A stretch of 64,000 nucleotides of DNA from Comamonas halotolerans (GCF_030162935.1 NZ_JASAUZ010000003.1:1-64000), one strand, 5' to 3'; counted from the first letter of the stretch, positions 45,224 through 54,742 are shown. Notes: a model not told the origin generated them from the sequence alone. Numbers and translations: made by a program.

Positions 45224-47905
45224 TTATTGCTCGGTGTTGGTGTCCGGTGTTTCGCTGTTGCCGGTTTCCGTTTCGCCTTCACCGTCTCCTGCTGCGGCAT
45301 CGTTTTCTGCAATGCGCTGCAGACCAATGAGCTTGGCGCCTTCATCCAGGCTCATCAGTGTCACGCCCTGTGTGGCACGGCCCATTTCACGGATCTCTGC
45401 CACGCGGGTGCGCACCAGCACGCCCTTGTCGGTGATGAGCATGATTTCGTCTTCGGCACTGACCAGCGTGGCTGCAACCACCTTGCCATTGCGCTCGGAT
45501 TGCTGGATGGCAATCATGCCCTTGGTGCCTCGGCCATGGCGGGTGTATTCGCTGATATGGGTGCGCTTGCCGTAGCCGTTTTCAGTAGCTGTCAGCACGC
45601 TTTGGCTGCCAGGCTCGATGTTGCCGGTGCCATCATCGGCTTCGGCTACCAGCATGGCGATCACGTTTTGGGTTTCGTCGATGTTCATGCCGCGAACGCC
45701 GCGTGCGTTGCGGCCCATGGGGCGCACATCGTTTTCGTCAAAGCGCACGGCCTTGCCACCGTCGCTGAACAGCATCACGTCGTGCTTGCCATCAGTCAGT
45801 GCAGCGCCAATCAGGTAGTCGCCTTCATCCAAGCCTACGGCAATGATGCCAGCCTTGCGAGGGTTGCTGAACTCGGTCAATGCTGTCTTCTTGACAGTGC
45901 CCATGCTGGTGGCCATGAAGACGTAGTGATCTTCAGGGAAGCTGCGGTTGTCACCGGTCAGTGGCAGCACGACGTTGATCTTTTCACCTTCCTGCAGCGG
46001 GAACATGTTGACGATAGGGCGGCCACGCGAGTTACGCGAACCAGAAGGCACTTCCCAGACCTTGAGCCAGTACATGCGGCCACGGTTGGAGAAGCACAAC
46101 AGGTAGTCGTGTGTGTTGGCAATGAACAGCTGGTCAATCCAGTCGTCTTCCTTGGTTGCGGTGGCTTGCTTGCCGCGACCGCCGCGCTTTTGGGCGCGGT
46201 ATTCGGACAATGGCTGGCTCTTGATGTAGCCGGTGTGGGACAGAGTCACCACCATATCGGTAGGTGTGATCAGATCTTCGGTCGACAGATCCTGGGCGCT
46301 GTACTCAATGGTGGAGCGGCGTGCGCCTACCTTGCTTTGGCCAAACTCGGCTTTCACGGCACTCAGCTCATCGCCAATGATGACGGACACGCGCTCTGGC
46401 TTGGCCAGGATGTCCAGCAGGTCTTCAATGGCAGCCATGATGTCGCGGTACTCGGCAACGATCTTGTCTTGCTCCAGGCCGGTCAGGCGCTGCAGACGCA
46501 TTTGCAGAATTTCCTGCGCTTGCGTCTCAGACAGTCGGTACAAGCCATCCTGACCGAGGCCAAACTCTTTCTCCAACGACTCGGGGCGGTAGTCGTCAGC
46601 GTTGACGGAAGAGCCATCTTCGCGAGTGCGGGTGAGCATTTCGCGCACCAGCTTGCTGTCCCATGACTTATCCATCAGCGCTGCCTTGGCCACAGGTGGT
46701 GTGGGGGCGTTACGAATGATTGCAATAAAGTCGTCGATGTTGGCCAGCGCAACAGCCAGACCTTCCAGCACATGACCGCGGTCGCGGGCCTTGCGCAGCT
46801 CAAACACCGTGCGGCGAGTCACTACTTCACGGCGGTGCTGCAAAAAGACCTGAATCAGATCCTTCAGATTGCACAGCTTGGGCTGACCATCAACCAGAGC
46901 CACCATGTTCACACCGAAGGTGTCTTGCAACTGGGTCTGCTTGTACAGATTGTTCAGCACCACTTCTGGTACCTCACCCCGCTTGAGTTCAATCACCAAG
47001 CGCATGCCAGACTTGTCAGACTCATCCTGGATGTGGCTGATGCCTTCGATGCGTTTTTCGTGCACCAATTCAGCCATGCGCTCTTGCAATGTCTTTTTAT
47101 TGACCTGATAGGGTAGCTCGTCAACGATGATGGCTTGGCGCTGGCCGCGATCAATGTCTTCAAAGTGCACCTTGGCGCGCATCACGATGCGGCCGCGGCC
47201 TGTGCGATAGCCTTCCTTGACGCCATTGATACCGTAGATGATGCCGGCAGTAGGGAAGTCGGGCGCGGGCACGATTTCCATCAGGTCGTCAACGCTGGCA
47301 TCTGGGTTGCGCAGCAGGTGCAAGCACGCATCTACCACTTCGTTCAGATTGTGCGGAGGGATATTGGTGGCCATGCCCACTGCAATGCCCGCAGAGCCAT
47401 TGACCAGCAGGTTTGGCAGGCGCGCAGGCAGGGTCAGGGGCTCGCTCTCGGAACCGTCATAGTTGGGGCCGAAGTCCACGGTCTCTTTGTCGATATCGCC
47501 CAGCATCTCGTGGGCGATTTTGGACAAGCGGATTTCGGTATATCGCATGGCCGCTGCGCTGTCACCGTCGACCGAGCCAAAGTTTCCCTGGCCGTCGACC
47601 AGCATGTGGCGCAGTGAGAAGTCTTGCGCCATACGCACAATGGTGTCGTATACCGCGCTGTCACCGTGTGGGTGGTATTTACCGATCACGTCACCAACGA
47701 TACGCGCCGACTTTTTATAGGGCCGGTTCCAATCATTGTTGAGCTCGTGCATTGCATACAGCACGCGCCGATGCACAGGCTTCAAGCCGTCACGCGCATC
47801 AGGGAGGGCGCGTCCCACAATCACGCTCATGGCGTAATCAAGGTAGCTGCGGCGCATCTCCTCTTCAAGGCTGATAGGCAAAGTTTCTTTGGCAAACTGG
47901 GTCAT
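45224..47905 (-). CDS. gyrA: DNA gyrase subunit A
   Basis: This 893-residue gyrase subunit cuts and rejoins DNA during supercoiling. The catalytic Tyr is at residue 122 (AAAMRYTE). The quinolone-resistance region reads [10 protein letters not shown], with Ser83 and Asp87 as in susceptible E. coli. The C-terminal beta-pinwheel carries the GyrA-box ('QKRGGRGK') near residue 570, and an acidic tail follows. It is divergent from ompA across a 236-base region that should hold both promoters. Confidence 0.97.
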   Translation of the reverse strand: MTQFAKETLPISLEEEMRRSYLDYAMSVIVGRALPDARDGLKPVHRRVLYAMHELNNDWNRPYKKSARIVGDVIGKYHPHGDSAVYDTIVRMAQDFSLRHMLVDGQGNFGSVDGDSAAAMRYTEIRLSKIAHEMLGDIDKETVDFGPNYDGSESEPLTLPARLPNLLVNGSAGIAVGMATNIPPHNLNEVVDACLHLLRNPDASVDDLMEIVPAPDFPTAGIIYGINGVKEGYRTGRGRIVMRAKVHFEDIDRGQRQAIIVDELPYQVNKKTLQERMAELVHEKRIEGISHIQDESDKSGMRLVIELKRGEVPEVVLNNLYKQTQLQDTFGVNMVALVDGQPKLCNLKDLIQVFLQHRREVVTRRTVFELRKARDRGHVLEGLAVALANIDDFIAIIRNAPTPPVAKAALMDKSWDSKLVREMLTRTREDGSSVNADDYRPESLEKEFGLGQDGLYRLSETQAQEILQMRLQRLTGLEQDKIVAEYRDIMAAIEDLLDILAKPERVSVIIGDELSAVKAEFGQSKVGARRSTIEYSAQDLSTEDLITPTDMVVTLSHTGYIKSQPLSEYRAQKRGGRGKQATATKEDDWIDQLFIANTHDYLLCFSNRGRMYWLKVWEVPSGSRNSRGRPIVNMFPLQEGEKINVVLPLTGDNRSFPEDHYVFMATSMGTVKKTALTEFSNPRKAGIIAVGLDEGDYLIGAALTDGKHDVMLFSDGGKAVRFDENDVRPMGRNARGVRGMNIDETQNVIAMLVAEADDGTGNIEPGSQSVLTATENGYGKRTHISEYTRHGRGTKGMIAIQQSERNGKVVAATLVSAEDEIMLITDKGVLVRTRVAEIREMGRATQGVTLMSLDEGAKLIGLQRIAENDAAAGDGEGETETGNSETPDTNTEQ

Positions 47906-48141
47906 GTAGTTGTGCAGGGTTATGCAATGACGACGAAGTGGACCATTTTAGATGCAATGCAATGTTGCTAGTTGACAACAACTAATCGGCATTACGCTTT
48001 TGTCCTACCTTCAGCCAACGCTCCAGCACGCCATTCGAATATTCCGTATGGCACAATGATTTCAGCGTTCTTGGTGATGGTCACTGATGACGTCCATGAA
48101 TTTCGCAGCTCGACTGCGGCTTAATCCCCAAGAGGAGAACC

Positions 48142-48774
48142 ATGAAGAAACTGAACAAAGTAGCGATCCTGTTTGCAACCGCAGCTCTGGCAACTGCTGC
48201 TGGCGCCCAAGTTAAGGCTGCTGACGGTGGTAAGACTATCGACAACTGGCAAAACGGCACAGGCGAGCTGGTCTGGAAAAATGGCACGAATGAACTGTGC
48301 TGGCGCGATGCTAACTGGACACCTGCTACAGCTGCCGAAGGCTGCGACGGTGCTCTGGTTAAGGCTGTAGAAGCTGCTCCTGCTCCTGCTACCCCTGCTG
48401 CACCAGCTCCCGTAGCTACAGCGTCGAAGGTGACTTTTGCTGCTGATGCTTTCTTTGACTTCGACAAGTCCGTTCTGAAGCCAGAAGGCAAGGCTAAGCT
48501 GGACGATCTGGCATCCAAGGTTCAAGGTATCAACCTGGAAGTGATCGTTGCCGTGGGTCACACCGACTCCGTGGGTTCCGATGCTTACAACCAGAAGCTG
48601 TCTGAGCGTCGCGCTCAAGCTGTGAAGGCTTACCTGGAAGGTAAGGGCATCGACAAGAGCCGTGTGTACACAGAAGGCAAGGGCGAGAAGCAGCCTGTTG
48701 CTGACAACAAGACCCGTGAAGGCCGCGCACAAAACCGTCGCGTGGAAATCGAAGTGGTTGGTACCCGCAAGTAA
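48142..48774 (+). CDS. OmpA-family outer-membrane protein
   Basis: This 210-residue protein has a signal peptide (MKKLNKVAILFATAALATAAGAQ), a short N-terminal part with two cysteines and an Ala/Pro-rich linker near 75-93. A C-terminal OmpA peptidoglycan-binding domain follows ('FFDFDKSVLKPEGKAKLDDLASKV', 'VAVGHTDSVGSDAYNQKLSERRAQAVKAYL', 'GKGEKQPVADNKTREGRAQNRRVEIEV'). It is much shorter than E. coli OmpA and lacks the eight-stranded barrel. A strong AGGAG ribosome site and the codon choice suggest high expression. Confidence 0.92.
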   Translation: MKKLNKVAILFATAALATAAGAQVKAADGGKTIDNWQNGTGELVWKNGTNELCWRDANWTPATAAEGCDGALVKAVEAAPAPATPAAPAPVATASKVTFAADAFFDFDKSVLKPEGKAKLDDLASKVQGINLEVIVAVGHTDSVGSDAYNQKLSERRAQAVKAYLEGKGIDKSRVYTEGKGEKQPVADNKTREGRAQNRRVEIEVVGTRK

Positions 48775-48797
48775 TTCTTAGAGATTACTTTTAAAAG

Positions 48798-48822
48798 AAA
48801 GCCCCGTTCACGGGGCTTTTTT
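48798..48822 (+). terminator. Intrinsic terminator after ompA
   Basis: A 9-bp stem (AAAGCCCCG/CGGGGCTTT) with a TTCA loop is followed by T residues, 24 bases past the stop. Confidence 0.92.
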
Positions 48823-48856
48823 GTTTCTCCAAGCAAGTCGTAGCACAATTGCTTCC

Positions 48857-49570
48857 ATGACCGATTCGATCAATGTCGATCCAGCTGAGCTGGAAAAATT
48901 CTCAAGTCTTGCCCATCATTGGTGGGATATGGACAGTGAGTTCAAGCCTTTACATATGATTAATCCGCTGCGTTTGGGGTGGATTGATGAGCACATATCC
49001 CTTAGCGGTAAAGATGTGCTGGATGTGGGCTGTGGCGGAGGTATTTTGGCTGACTCCATGGCACGCAAAGGTGCAAATGTATTAGGCATTGACCTCGCAA
49101 CGAAGTCATTGCGCGTGGCGCAATTGCACGCGCTGGAAACAGGTACTCCGCATATCCAATATCGTGAAGTGGCTGTTGAAGCGTTGGCAGTGGAACGTCC
49201 GGCGAGCTTTGATGTTGTGACCTGCATGGAAATGCTGGAGCATGTACCGGATCCTGCATCTGTGGTACGAGCCTGCGCCACCTTGGTTAAACCTGGTGGC
49301 AGGGTGTTTTTTTCGACGATCAATCGAAATGTCAAAGCCTTCGGTCTGGCAATTGTGGCGGCTGAATATGTGTTGAAAATGCTACCCAAGGGTACGCATG
49401 AGTTTGATAAATTTATCAAACCCAGCGAGATGGCTGCATTTTGTCGACAAGCGGGTTTAGTGGTCACGCACTCCAAAGGCTTGCAACACAATCCATTGAC
49501 CGGGCGTTATTGGCTAAACGAAGACTGCAGCGTGAATTACATGCTTGCCACTCAGCGACCAATCCAATGA
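48857..49570 (+). CDS. ubiG: Ubiquinone biosynthesis O-methyltransferase
   Basis: This 237-residue SAM-dependent methyltransferase acts in ubiquinone synthesis. It starts at ATG 48857 ([33 protein letters not shown], the usual UbiG opening). The SAM motif is '[16 protein letters not shown]', with '[15 protein letters not shown]' and '[16 protein letters not shown]'-like residues following. It overlaps gph by four bases (ATGA), the common ubiG-gph pairing. Confidence 0.95.
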   Translation: MTDSINVDPAELEKFSSLAHHWWDMDSEFKPLHMINPLRLGWIDEHISLSGKDVLDVGCGGGILADSMARKGANVLGIDLATKSLRVAQLHALETGTPHIQYREVAVEALAVERPASFDVVTCMEMLEHVPDPASVVRACATLVKPGGRVFFSTINRNVKAFGLAIVAAEYVLKMLPKGTHEFDKFIKPSEMAAFCRQAGLVVTHSKGLQHNPLTGRYWLNEDCSVNYMLATQRPIQ

Positions 49571-50241
49571 GTTTGCTGCACGATAACATTGGTGCTGTCC
49601 TGTTTGATCTTGACGGAACCTTGCTGGACAGCGCTCCTGACTTAGGTTTTGCGGCTAATCAACTGCGTTTGGTACGGGGGATGGAAGCGCTGTCGCAGTC
49701 TCACTATCGCCCTTTTGTCGGTACAGGCGCGCGAGGTATGTTGCGAATTGCACTGGGTGTGACAACAGAGGCAGAAGATTTTGAAGCGCTGAAAGAAGAG
49801 TTTTTTGTGGCCTATGAACGATGCATGGGTCGGCACTCTAGGCTTTTTGCGGGCGTTCCTGAACTTTTGAACGCTCTACAAGAGCGTGGCATTGCCTGGG
49901 GCGTGGTTACCAATAAGTCTGAGCGCTTTGCCTTGCCGATTGTTCAGGGCCTAGCTGAGCTTTCTGCGGCGCACACTGTAGTTTGCGGTGATACAACGGC
50001 GTATTCCAAGCCTCATCCTGCTCCCTTGATTGAGGCGGCCAAACGCATTCATATTCAGACAGAGCGTTGCATATACGTCGGAGATGATGAGCGAGATATG
50101 GTGGCAGCCCATGCTGCAGGCATGAAATCTGTAGCAGCAGCCTATGGATATCTTGGGGGCGTCGAGTCCGTGGATGTATGGAAACCGCATGCCATCATCA
50201 AATCACCCAGCGAACTCACGCAATTGCTAGGATTGAATTAG
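49567..50241 (+). CDS. gph: Phosphoglycolate phosphatase (HAD family)
   Basis: This 224-residue HAD hydrolase removes phosphate from 2-phosphoglycolate. Motif I is '[16 protein letters not shown]', motif II 'GVVTNKSE', motif III/IV '[15 protein letters not shown]...[12 protein letters not shown]'. The start is the ATG that overlaps the ubiG stop; the longer upstream frame runs through ubiG and is not used. It ends 12 bases before the tmRNA gene. Confidence 0.93.
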   Translation: MSLLHDNIGAVLFDLDGTLLDSAPDLGFAANQLRLVRGMEALSQSHYRPFVGTGARGMLRIALGVTTEAEDFEALKEEFFVAYERCMGRHSRLFAGVPELLNALQERGIAWGVVTNKSERFALPIVQGLAELSAAHTVVCGDTTAYSKPHPAPLIEAAKRIHIQTERCIYVGDDERDMVAAHAAGMKSVAAAYGYLGGVESVDVWKPHAIIKSPSELTQLLGLN

Positions 50242-50253
50242 AATATCGTTTAT

Positions 50254-50631
50254 GGGGCTGTCCTGGTTTCGACGTGGGTTCGGGATCAGCGTGGTGCATG
50301 TCGAGCTTGAGTGATGCTCGTAAATCTCCATTCAAAAAACTAACTGCAAACGACGAACGTTTCGCACTCGCCGCTTAAATCCGGTGAGCCTTGCAACAGC
50401 ACGCTGATGGGCTGGGCAAAGGGGTAGTAATACCTCTCGGCTGCAAGGGAATTTTCATCAGCTGGCTTTGTACCGGGCACCTTGGTACCGAGCGAGATCC
50501 AAGGGGGCTGGCCTTGTTAGTAGCGTGTGTCTGCGCGGCTGACAGGGCGAGATTTAAATCAGAACACTAAACATGTAGATCTGCCTGACGAAGGCTTGCG
50601 GACGCGGGTTCAATTCCCGCCAGCTCCACCA
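50254..50631 (+). ncRNA. ssrA: Transfer-messenger RNA (tmRNA), attachment site of the downstream element
   Basis: The RNA is one-piece, about 378 bases, opening GGGGCTGTCCTGGTTTCGAC and closing with a T-arm GCGGGTTCAATTCCCGC and encoded CCA. The tag-coding frame (50346-50378) gives ANDERFALAA followed by TAA, the type seen in Comamonadaceae. tmRNA rescues stalled ribosomes. Its 3' end is a common integration target; here an integrase gene lies 134 bases downstream. Confidence 0.96.
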
Positions 50632-50639
50632 TCCACTAC

Positions 50640-50680
50640 AAGGCCACACAATGAGAAATCACTGTGTGGCCTTAATTTTT
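50640..50680 (+). terminator. Intrinsic terminator of ssrA
   Basis: An 11-bp perfect stem (AAGGCCACACA/TGTGTGGCCTT) with a 12-base loop is followed by AATTTTT, beginning 9 bases after the CCA of tmRNA. Confidence 0.92.
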
Positions 50681-50710
50681 GCCCGTTTTCTTGTGCTTAG
50701 TGGTGCTGCA

Positions 50711-50766
50711 TTCACACCGATTTCACACGAGATTCACACCGGAATTCGCACGGTATTCGCACCGAT
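50711..50766. repeat. Five tandem ~11-bp repeats, candidate integrase arm-binding sites
   Basis: Copies of TTC(A/G)CAC(C/G)(G/A)-type begin at 50711, 50722, 50733, 50745 and 50756, i.e. spaced 11, 11, 12 and 11 bases. This is close to one helical turn, so all face the same side. They fill the gap between the ssrA terminator and the integrase stop codon, the usual place for attL arm sites of tyrosine integrases. Confidence 0.7.
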
Positions 50767-51941
50767 CACTTTGCGAGTTGGGCTGCTGGCTTGGGCTTTT
50801 GGAAGTCTTCACGAATGAACTTGCCATAGGTTCTGAAGACCATCTCCACATCCTCATGACCCAGCTGGCTAGCTATGTACCAAGGATTGGCACCAGCAGT
50901 CAGCATGGTTGAGGCGTAGGTGTGCCGGATTTGATAGGGATTCCGGTACTTGATCCCGGCACGCTCCATGATGGGCAGCCATGCGGTCTTACGGATTTGG
51001 GCATCTGTAGACCATGGCGCCAAGGTGCGTGGGTTGAGAAAAACACGCTGGCCACGTTTGATACTGATGGGCTTTTGTGCGATCAGAGCCGCTACAGCAT
51101 CTGCATTTAGATCCACAACTCGCAGCCCTGCAGCGGTTTTGGGGCTCTTGATCACGCCTGCGACCTGGTTCAGTTCAATCTTGGCGGTGGCATTCTCAAG
51201 GTCTATGTGCTTCCACTCAAGAGCTTGAAGCTCTCCTGGACGAAGCCCTGTGTTGAACCAGAACTGAAAAGTGGGGCGTTCATCATCCCGGCAGGCGGCC
51301 AAAATGGCCTCACGCTCTGACTGCGAGAATGGCTCAATAACGTAATCGCTCGACTTGCTGTTCTGTCGTATCAGCTTAGCTAAAGCGATTTGGTCGAATG
51401 GATTGCTTACGACAAGCCCATCATTGAGCGCATCCTCGAACATGGAGCGCAAAGGGGTGAGCATGTTTCTTATAGCCTTAGCGGTGCAGTCCATGTTGCT
51501 GATCCAGTCTCGCAGCAGGGCGGGAGTGACCTCGTGCAATTCCATGCCGTGCCAGCGCTGCATACGCTCGCCTGTCAGGCTTTTTTTGTAGCCAGCAAAA
51601 GTAGCAGGTGACATCTTGCCGTTTTCAACCTGCTTTTGATAGAGCTGCAGTTGCTTATCAAGCAGCTCTTCCATAAGGCTAGAGTTGACGGTTTTCTTTT
51701 GGGCTTTGGTGCTTTCGGGGAAATACTCCTGGTAGACGAACTTCCCATCGGCAATTCGCCTCAGTATTTCGCCGCGAAGGTTGGCGGCGTACTGTATAGA
51801 TGCCTTGTTGATCGGGCAGGGCGGCAGCAGCTCACGACATTGTTTACCTTCCCAGGTAAAGGCCACTTGGATACGTGGCCCTGATGCCATTTGCCGAATT
51901 AATACGCCTGTTGGCGTTGGGAAACTTGGTTTCTTATCCAT
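50766..51941 (-). CDS. int: Tyrosine-type site-specific integrase
   Basis: This 391-residue recombinase has an N-terminal arm-binding segment, a SAM-like core-binding domain (about 110-205) and a catalytic domain with the R-K-H-R-H-Y set. The Arg is in 'NTGLRPGELQALEW', HxxR-type residues in 'QIRHTYASTML', then 'LGHEDVEMVFRTYGKF' with the nucleophile Tyr. It is transcribed towards ssrA and ends at the tandem repeats. Its start overlaps the excisionase-like gene by 43 bases. Confidence 0.93.
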   Translation of the reverse strand: MDKKPSFPTPTGVLIRQMASGPRIQVAFTWEGKQCRELLPPCPINKASIQYAANLRGEILRRIADGKFVYQEYFPESTKAQKKTVNSSLMEELLDKQLQLYQKQVENGKMSPATFAGYKKSLTGERMQRWHGMELHEVTPALLRDWISNMDCTAKAIRNMLTPLRSMFEDALNDGLVVSNPFDQIALAKLIRQNSKSSDYVIEPFSQSEREAILAACRDDERPTFQFWFNTGLRPGELQALEWKHIDLENATAKIELNQVAGVIKSPKTAAGLRVVDLNADAVAALIAQKPISIKRGQRVFLNPRTLAPWSTDAQIRKTAWLPIMERAGIKYRNPYQIRHTYASTMLTAGANPWYIASQLGHEDVEMVFRTYGKFIREDFQKPKPAAQLAK

Positions 51942-52153
51942 TTGTCAGCTTCCTTCACATTGACATAAAGACGCCTCGCAATCACTGCGCAATGAGTTCC
52001 GTCAAGCCATACGCCTTCTTTACGACGCTGATGGACCGCATTCGGTGTGGTACCTGTTAGCTCTTGGTATTTGGAAGCCAGAACCCACTCAGGCTCAATT
52101 GAGGATCGCGATTCAGGTGTGTCATTTTTGACAGTTGTGTCGTGGTGTTTCAT
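51899..52153 (-). CDS. Excisionase-like (Xis) small DNA-binding protein
   Basis: This 84-residue protein has a MerR/excisionase-like winged helix: 'WVLASKYQELTGTTPNAVHQRRKEGVWLDGTHCAVI...LYVNVKEADKWIRNQ'. It lies immediately before int on the same strand and overlaps it, the classical xis-int arrangement. It probably bends attachment-site DNA to favour excision. Confidence 0.75.
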   Translation of the reverse strand: MKHHDTTVKNDTPESRSSIEPEWVLASKYQELTGTTPNAVHQRRKEGVWLDGTHCAVIARRLYVNVKEADKWIRNQVSQRQQAY

Positions 52154-52171
52154 AGTTCACCCAATAAGAAA

Positions 52172-52191
52172 AGCCCCGACTTAGCGGGGCT
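52172..52191 (-). terminator. Intrinsic-terminator-like hairpin before xis
   Basis: A 7-bp stem AGCCCCG/CGGGGCT with a 6-base loop is followed on the minus strand by TTTCTTATT. It contains the stop codon of the tiny 24-codon gene and sits 18 bases upstream of the xis start. It closely resembles hairpins at 58044 and 58153. Confidence 0.75.
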
Positions 52192-52255
52192 GTGGTTCAT
52201 CAAAATCAGGAATGGGGGCGCGGCGGTCGCGACGGGTTCGTTTTCGCTTGCTCAT
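52181..52255 (-). CDS. Tiny basic protein (24 aa), hypothetical
   Basis: A frame of 24 codons (MSKRKRTRRDRRAPIPDFDEPQPR) begins inside the stop of the preceding membrane-peptide gene (ATGA) and ends inside a terminator hairpin. Its N-terminal half is strongly basic. The ATGA coupling supports translation, but such a short frame could be chance. Confidence 0.4.
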   Translation of the reverse strand: MSKRKRTRRDRRAPIPDFDEPQPR

Positions 52256-52362
52256 TCGTAGCCTTCCATACTCTTGTGGGTGATAAAGAACCCCCAGGCG
52301 AGTACAACAAGCGCGATAAAACCGATCATTGCAAGTGCGCGGATGATCCATTCAATTAGCAT
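52252..52362 (-). CDS. Small single-pass membrane protein (36 aa), hypothetical
   Basis: The 36-residue frame starts at ATG 52362 with a GGAGGT ribosome site 4 bases away and is mostly one hydrophobic helix (residues 2-27: 'LIEWIIRALAMIGFIALVVL...'). It overlaps the previous gene by 11 bases and the next by 4, as all genes of this prophage operon do. Function is unknown. Confidence 0.55.
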   Translation of the reverse strand: MLIEWIIRALAMIGFIALVVLAWGFFITHKSMEGYE

Positions 52363-52696
52363 GTGTACCTCCTTCTGGTGGCTGGGGTGCTGCAGCGAGC
52401 ATGGCTTGGTACTGCGGCAAGATGGTTAAGCCTGTCTCCCCATCCCACTGCATGAGCGCGCAAAGCATGGCGTCGGTTGGCACCTCTGGCACCGGCTTCC
52501 ACCCATCCAACACTGCATGAGCGCGGCGCGCTGCTTGCCATGCTGCAAACGCTAGGTCGATCTCATAGCGCGCATAGTCGCCTTCCTGATTGCGAACAAA
52601 CAACCATTCGAGCGGCACGAGTTGCTCCCTCAAATGCTGCTGAGCCACTATGACCGCCTCAAACTCAGCGCGCTCTTGCTCTGTTGTGTGTGTCAT
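52352..52696 (-). CDS. Phage-type hypothetical protein (114 aa)
   Basis: The protein begins MTHTTEQERAEFEAVIVAQQHL and contains the segment 'YEIDLAFAAWQAARRA' followed by 'LDGWKPVPEVPTDAMLCAL', a composition common in small hypothetical proteins of Burkholderiales phages. It is soluble and has no known domain. It is coupled by ATGA overlap to the upstream gene. Confidence 0.65.
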   Translation of the reverse strand: MTHTTEQERAEFEAVIVAQQHLREQLVPLEWLFVRNQEGDYARYEIDLAFAAWQAARRAHAVLDGWKPVPEVPTDAMLCALMQWDGETGLTILPQYQAMLAAAPQPPEGGTHAN

Positions 52697-52914
52697 CCCT
52701 GCTCCTTTGCTGGATAGTCCTCAATCTCCGGCACACCAAATGAGCACGGCTGGCGATAGTCAGGCCATTTACGACTCGGGTGCATATCAAGCCAAATAAA
52801 GCTGCCACACACGTCTATCCAGTGGCGTTCCCACCTCCCTCCGTACCAGCGGCGATACCACTTGAAACGCTGGCCGAGATGGTGCCTAAATGGGAATGAG
52901 CGAAATAGATTCAT
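52693..52914 (-). CDS. Phage-type hypothetical protein (73 aa)
   Basis: A short protein rich in Arg, Trp and Tyr ('FKWYRRWYGGRWERHWIDVCGSF'), with no recognised domain. ATGA overlaps on both sides tie it to the early operon. Confidence 0.55.
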   Translation of the reverse strand: MNLFRSFPFRHHLGQRFKWYRRWYGGRWERHWIDVCGSFIWLDMHPSRKWPDYRQPCSFGVPEIEDYPAKEQG

Positions 52915-53255
52915 CCCTGCTTCTCCTGGTTGATGCGCGTTGCACGTAACTCTGCGCCGGGTGGGGCGATTAATAGTCCATTCGGGTCGCTTTTAACATC
53001 TAGCGGATGACGGGGCTTGCCGTTGAACGGGTTGAAAAGCAGCGGTGCGCGCTGTGCCTGCGCTGCTGCAAGACCCGCGGAGTGCTGCACTTCCTTTCGC
53101 AGCATTCCCTCCAGCTCCTGCACGCGTGCATGCAGGCGCTTGAGTTGCGAAGCGATTTCAACCCTCTCTGAAAAACTAAGAATTCCTCGCTTGTTATCCA
53201 GCGCTAAAGATGACAACCGAAGCGCCTCTGGCTGCTCTGTGCTTGTGTGTGTCAT
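52911..53255 (-). CDS. Phage-type hypothetical protein (114 aa)
   Basis: It starts at ATG 53255 inside the stop of the upstream gene (ATGA). A helical, possibly coiled-coil part lies at residues 20-55 ('SFSERVEIASQLKRLHARVQELEGML'), and the rest is unstructured-looking. The frame is open further upstream, but that part overlaps the zinc-finger-like gene and is not used. Function is unknown. Confidence 0.6.
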   Translation of the reverse strand: MTHTSTEQPEALRLSSLALDNKRGILSFSERVEIASQLKRLHARVQELEGMLRKEVQHSAGLAAAQAQRAPLLFNPFNGKPRHPLDVKSDPNGLLIAPPGAELRATRINQEKQG

Positions 53256-53431
53256 TGCTTGCCTTTCAGGTTCTCGGCGATCTTCATTTGCTCGCACTCC
53301 GGGTGGTATTTGTTGGCAACGTAGTGGATGCCGTTGTGCTCGCTGCGGCGCGCGTACTGCTGGCCCTCGTGGATCGTGGTTTCGCACCACGCGCAGCGGT
53401 AGTCTTTGGGGGCTGTGCGGAGGCTGCTCAT
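53252..53431 (-). CDS. Small zinc-ribbon-like protein (59 aa)
   Basis: The 59-residue protein (ATG 53431) contains a CAWC pair near residue 14 and a His-x-x-x-Cys-type pair (KYHPEC) near 43-47, consistent with one bound zinc. It is ATGA-coupled to both neighbours. Small zinc proteins of this kind in phage early regions are often DNA- or protein-binding; the role here is unknown. Confidence 0.6.
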   Translation of the reverse strand: MSSLRTAPKDYRCAWCETTIHEGQQYARRSEHNGIHYVANKYHPECEQMKIAENLKGKQ

Positions 53432-53661
53432 GGCTTCTCTCCCTGTAGTGGGCGAGCTGCGCTGGTCAGTCGCCACCTGATCTGCCGCACATACGGATAG
53501 CTCGGCGCACGCTCGACCAGCCCTTCGCGCGCCATCTTTTCCAGCTCTCGGCGCACAGGCGCGGCATTTCCACGGAAGCCGATCACGTTGGCGATTACGT
53601 AGGTCATTTCCCCTCGCAATCGGTACTTGTCGCTGAGGACTTCAATGATCTTTTCACGCAT
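53428..53661 (-). CDS. Winged-helix-like small protein (77 aa)
   Basis: It starts at ATG 53661 (MREKIIEVLSDKYRLRGEM). The sequence 'TYVIANVIGFRGNAAPVRRELEKMAREGLVERAPSYPYVRQIRWRL' has the rhythm of a winged helix-turn-helix, in which helix three reads DNA. It overlaps the upstream gene by 8 bases. A regulatory role is inferred from fold only. Confidence 0.6.
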   Translation of the reverse strand: MREKIIEVLSDKYRLRGEMTYVIANVIGFRGNAAPVRRELEKMAREGLVERAPSYPYVRQIRWRLTSAARPLQGEKP

Positions 53662-53854
53662 CGCGATCCCCCTTGGCTGCTTGGGTGGCGCGCAGCGCGT
53701 TTTCTGATTGAACTCGCAGTGCGTGGCGCGTATGCACATCAACTGGCGTGCCGCAGCTGTAAAGTGGCTTGGGCTGTGAAAGCCATTGAATTCGCTCGCG
53801 ATGGTTAGCCAAGTTTTCGGCTTCTCGAGCCTCCTGAATTGCCTTTGCGTCCAT
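53654..53854 (-). CDS. Phage-type hypothetical protein (66 aa)
   Basis: A short soluble protein from ATG 53854 ('MDAKAIQEAREAENLANHRERIQWL'), helical at its start, no domain recognised. Its start overlaps the stop of the preceding gene and its end overlaps the next start, so it is part of the same coupled series. Confidence 0.5.
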   Translation of the reverse strand: MDAKAIQEAREAENLANHRERIQWLSQPKPLYSCGTPVDVHTRHALRVQSENALRATQAAKGDRDA

Positions 53855-54621
53855 CACGCACCTCCCTGCTTGGCTTGGGCTGCAATGGCGGCTTCCCGCT
53901 TCAATTCACGACTGCACACCGGGCATGCATACCGCGCCTGCGATGGCTCAGGGGTCAGCAATTCATGGGCGCTAGTGGTGAAGTTTTCACACAGGGATTG
54001 GCCCGCTCGGTAGTAACACTCGATAGGGCTGCCAAACTTGGCTAGCCACCCCGATACCTGCTTGGCCGCAATGGCAGCATCTACTGCCGCGTCTAGCTCT
54101 GACTTTGGGGCGGGTTTGCCACTCAGACGAAGCCCCCAAATCCCTCGACTTGTCTTTGACGCGCAAAAAACTCCAGTCTCAACCAATGCTAGATACCGTG
54201 CTGCATCCTGCTCCAGCCCCTGCGGGGTGGGGTGGGTGGCAAGCGCCTCTTGCGTCAGACGCATCACCTTTTGCATCCAGCGGTGCAACACGTCATGACT
54301 TAGACCAAAGCTAAGAGCCTCTTCTAACGCGCTGTGGGCCATGTCATCAACGTCAGGTAAATCGACTTCCTGCTGCCCCACTAGCGGTGCTGCTGGCTCT
54401 GCAATCTTGTGCAGGCACTGGCCCTTGCGCAGAGATTCAAGCTCTGCCCGCAGGTTGCGAACTGTCAGCTCATAGGCGCGCAGCTCTTGCATGTGTTGCT
54501 CGGATTCGGTGCAGTCGCGGCTCTGCATCTTCCGCACAGCCTCGTTGTAGCCAAGCACCCACATGGCTTGGTCGTTCGTATTAAGAAGCTGTGGTGCGTC
54601 TTGGATCGCTACTGTCTGCAT
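53854..54621 (-). CDS. Phage-type hypothetical protein with C-terminal zinc pair (255 aa)
   Basis: The start is ATG 54621, preceded by GGAGA. The central part is helical ('MQELRAYELTVRNLRAELESLRKG' near residues 45-68). The end has CPVC ('YACPVCSRELKREAAIAAQAK') that could form half of a zinc site. Upstream in-frame codons run through a terminator-like hairpin and are not used. Function is unknown. Confidence 0.6.
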   Translation of the reverse strand: MQTVAIQDAPQLLNTNDQAMWVLGYNEAVRKMQSRDCTESEQHMQELRAYELTVRNLRAELESLRKGQCLHKIAEPAAPLVGQQEVDLPDVDDMAHSALEEALSFGLSHDVLHRWMQKVMRLTQEALATHPTPQGLEQDAARYLALVETGVFCASKTSRGIWGLRLSGKPAPKSELDAAVDAAIAAKQVSGWLAKFGSPIECYYRAGQSLCENFTTSAHELLTPEPSQARYACPVCSRELKREAAIAAQAKQGGA

Positions 54622-54642
54622 GTCTGTCTCCAAAATGAGAAA

Positions 54643-54660
54643 ACCCGCACGGTGGCGGGT
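54643..54660 (-). terminator. Terminator-like hairpin in the leader of the 53854 gene
   Basis: A 6-bp stem ACCCGC/GCGGGT with a 6-base loop is followed by TTTCTCATTTT on the minus strand, 22 bases before the start codon. It would stop transcription coming from ssb unless antitermination occurs. Confidence 0.6.
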
Positions 54661-54742
54661 CTGGTGTTGAACAATTGAATACAAACTACTTGGTAAAGCT
54701 TGATCTAAAATTATTGTTAATTCACTTCTTTAGTAATTAAAA

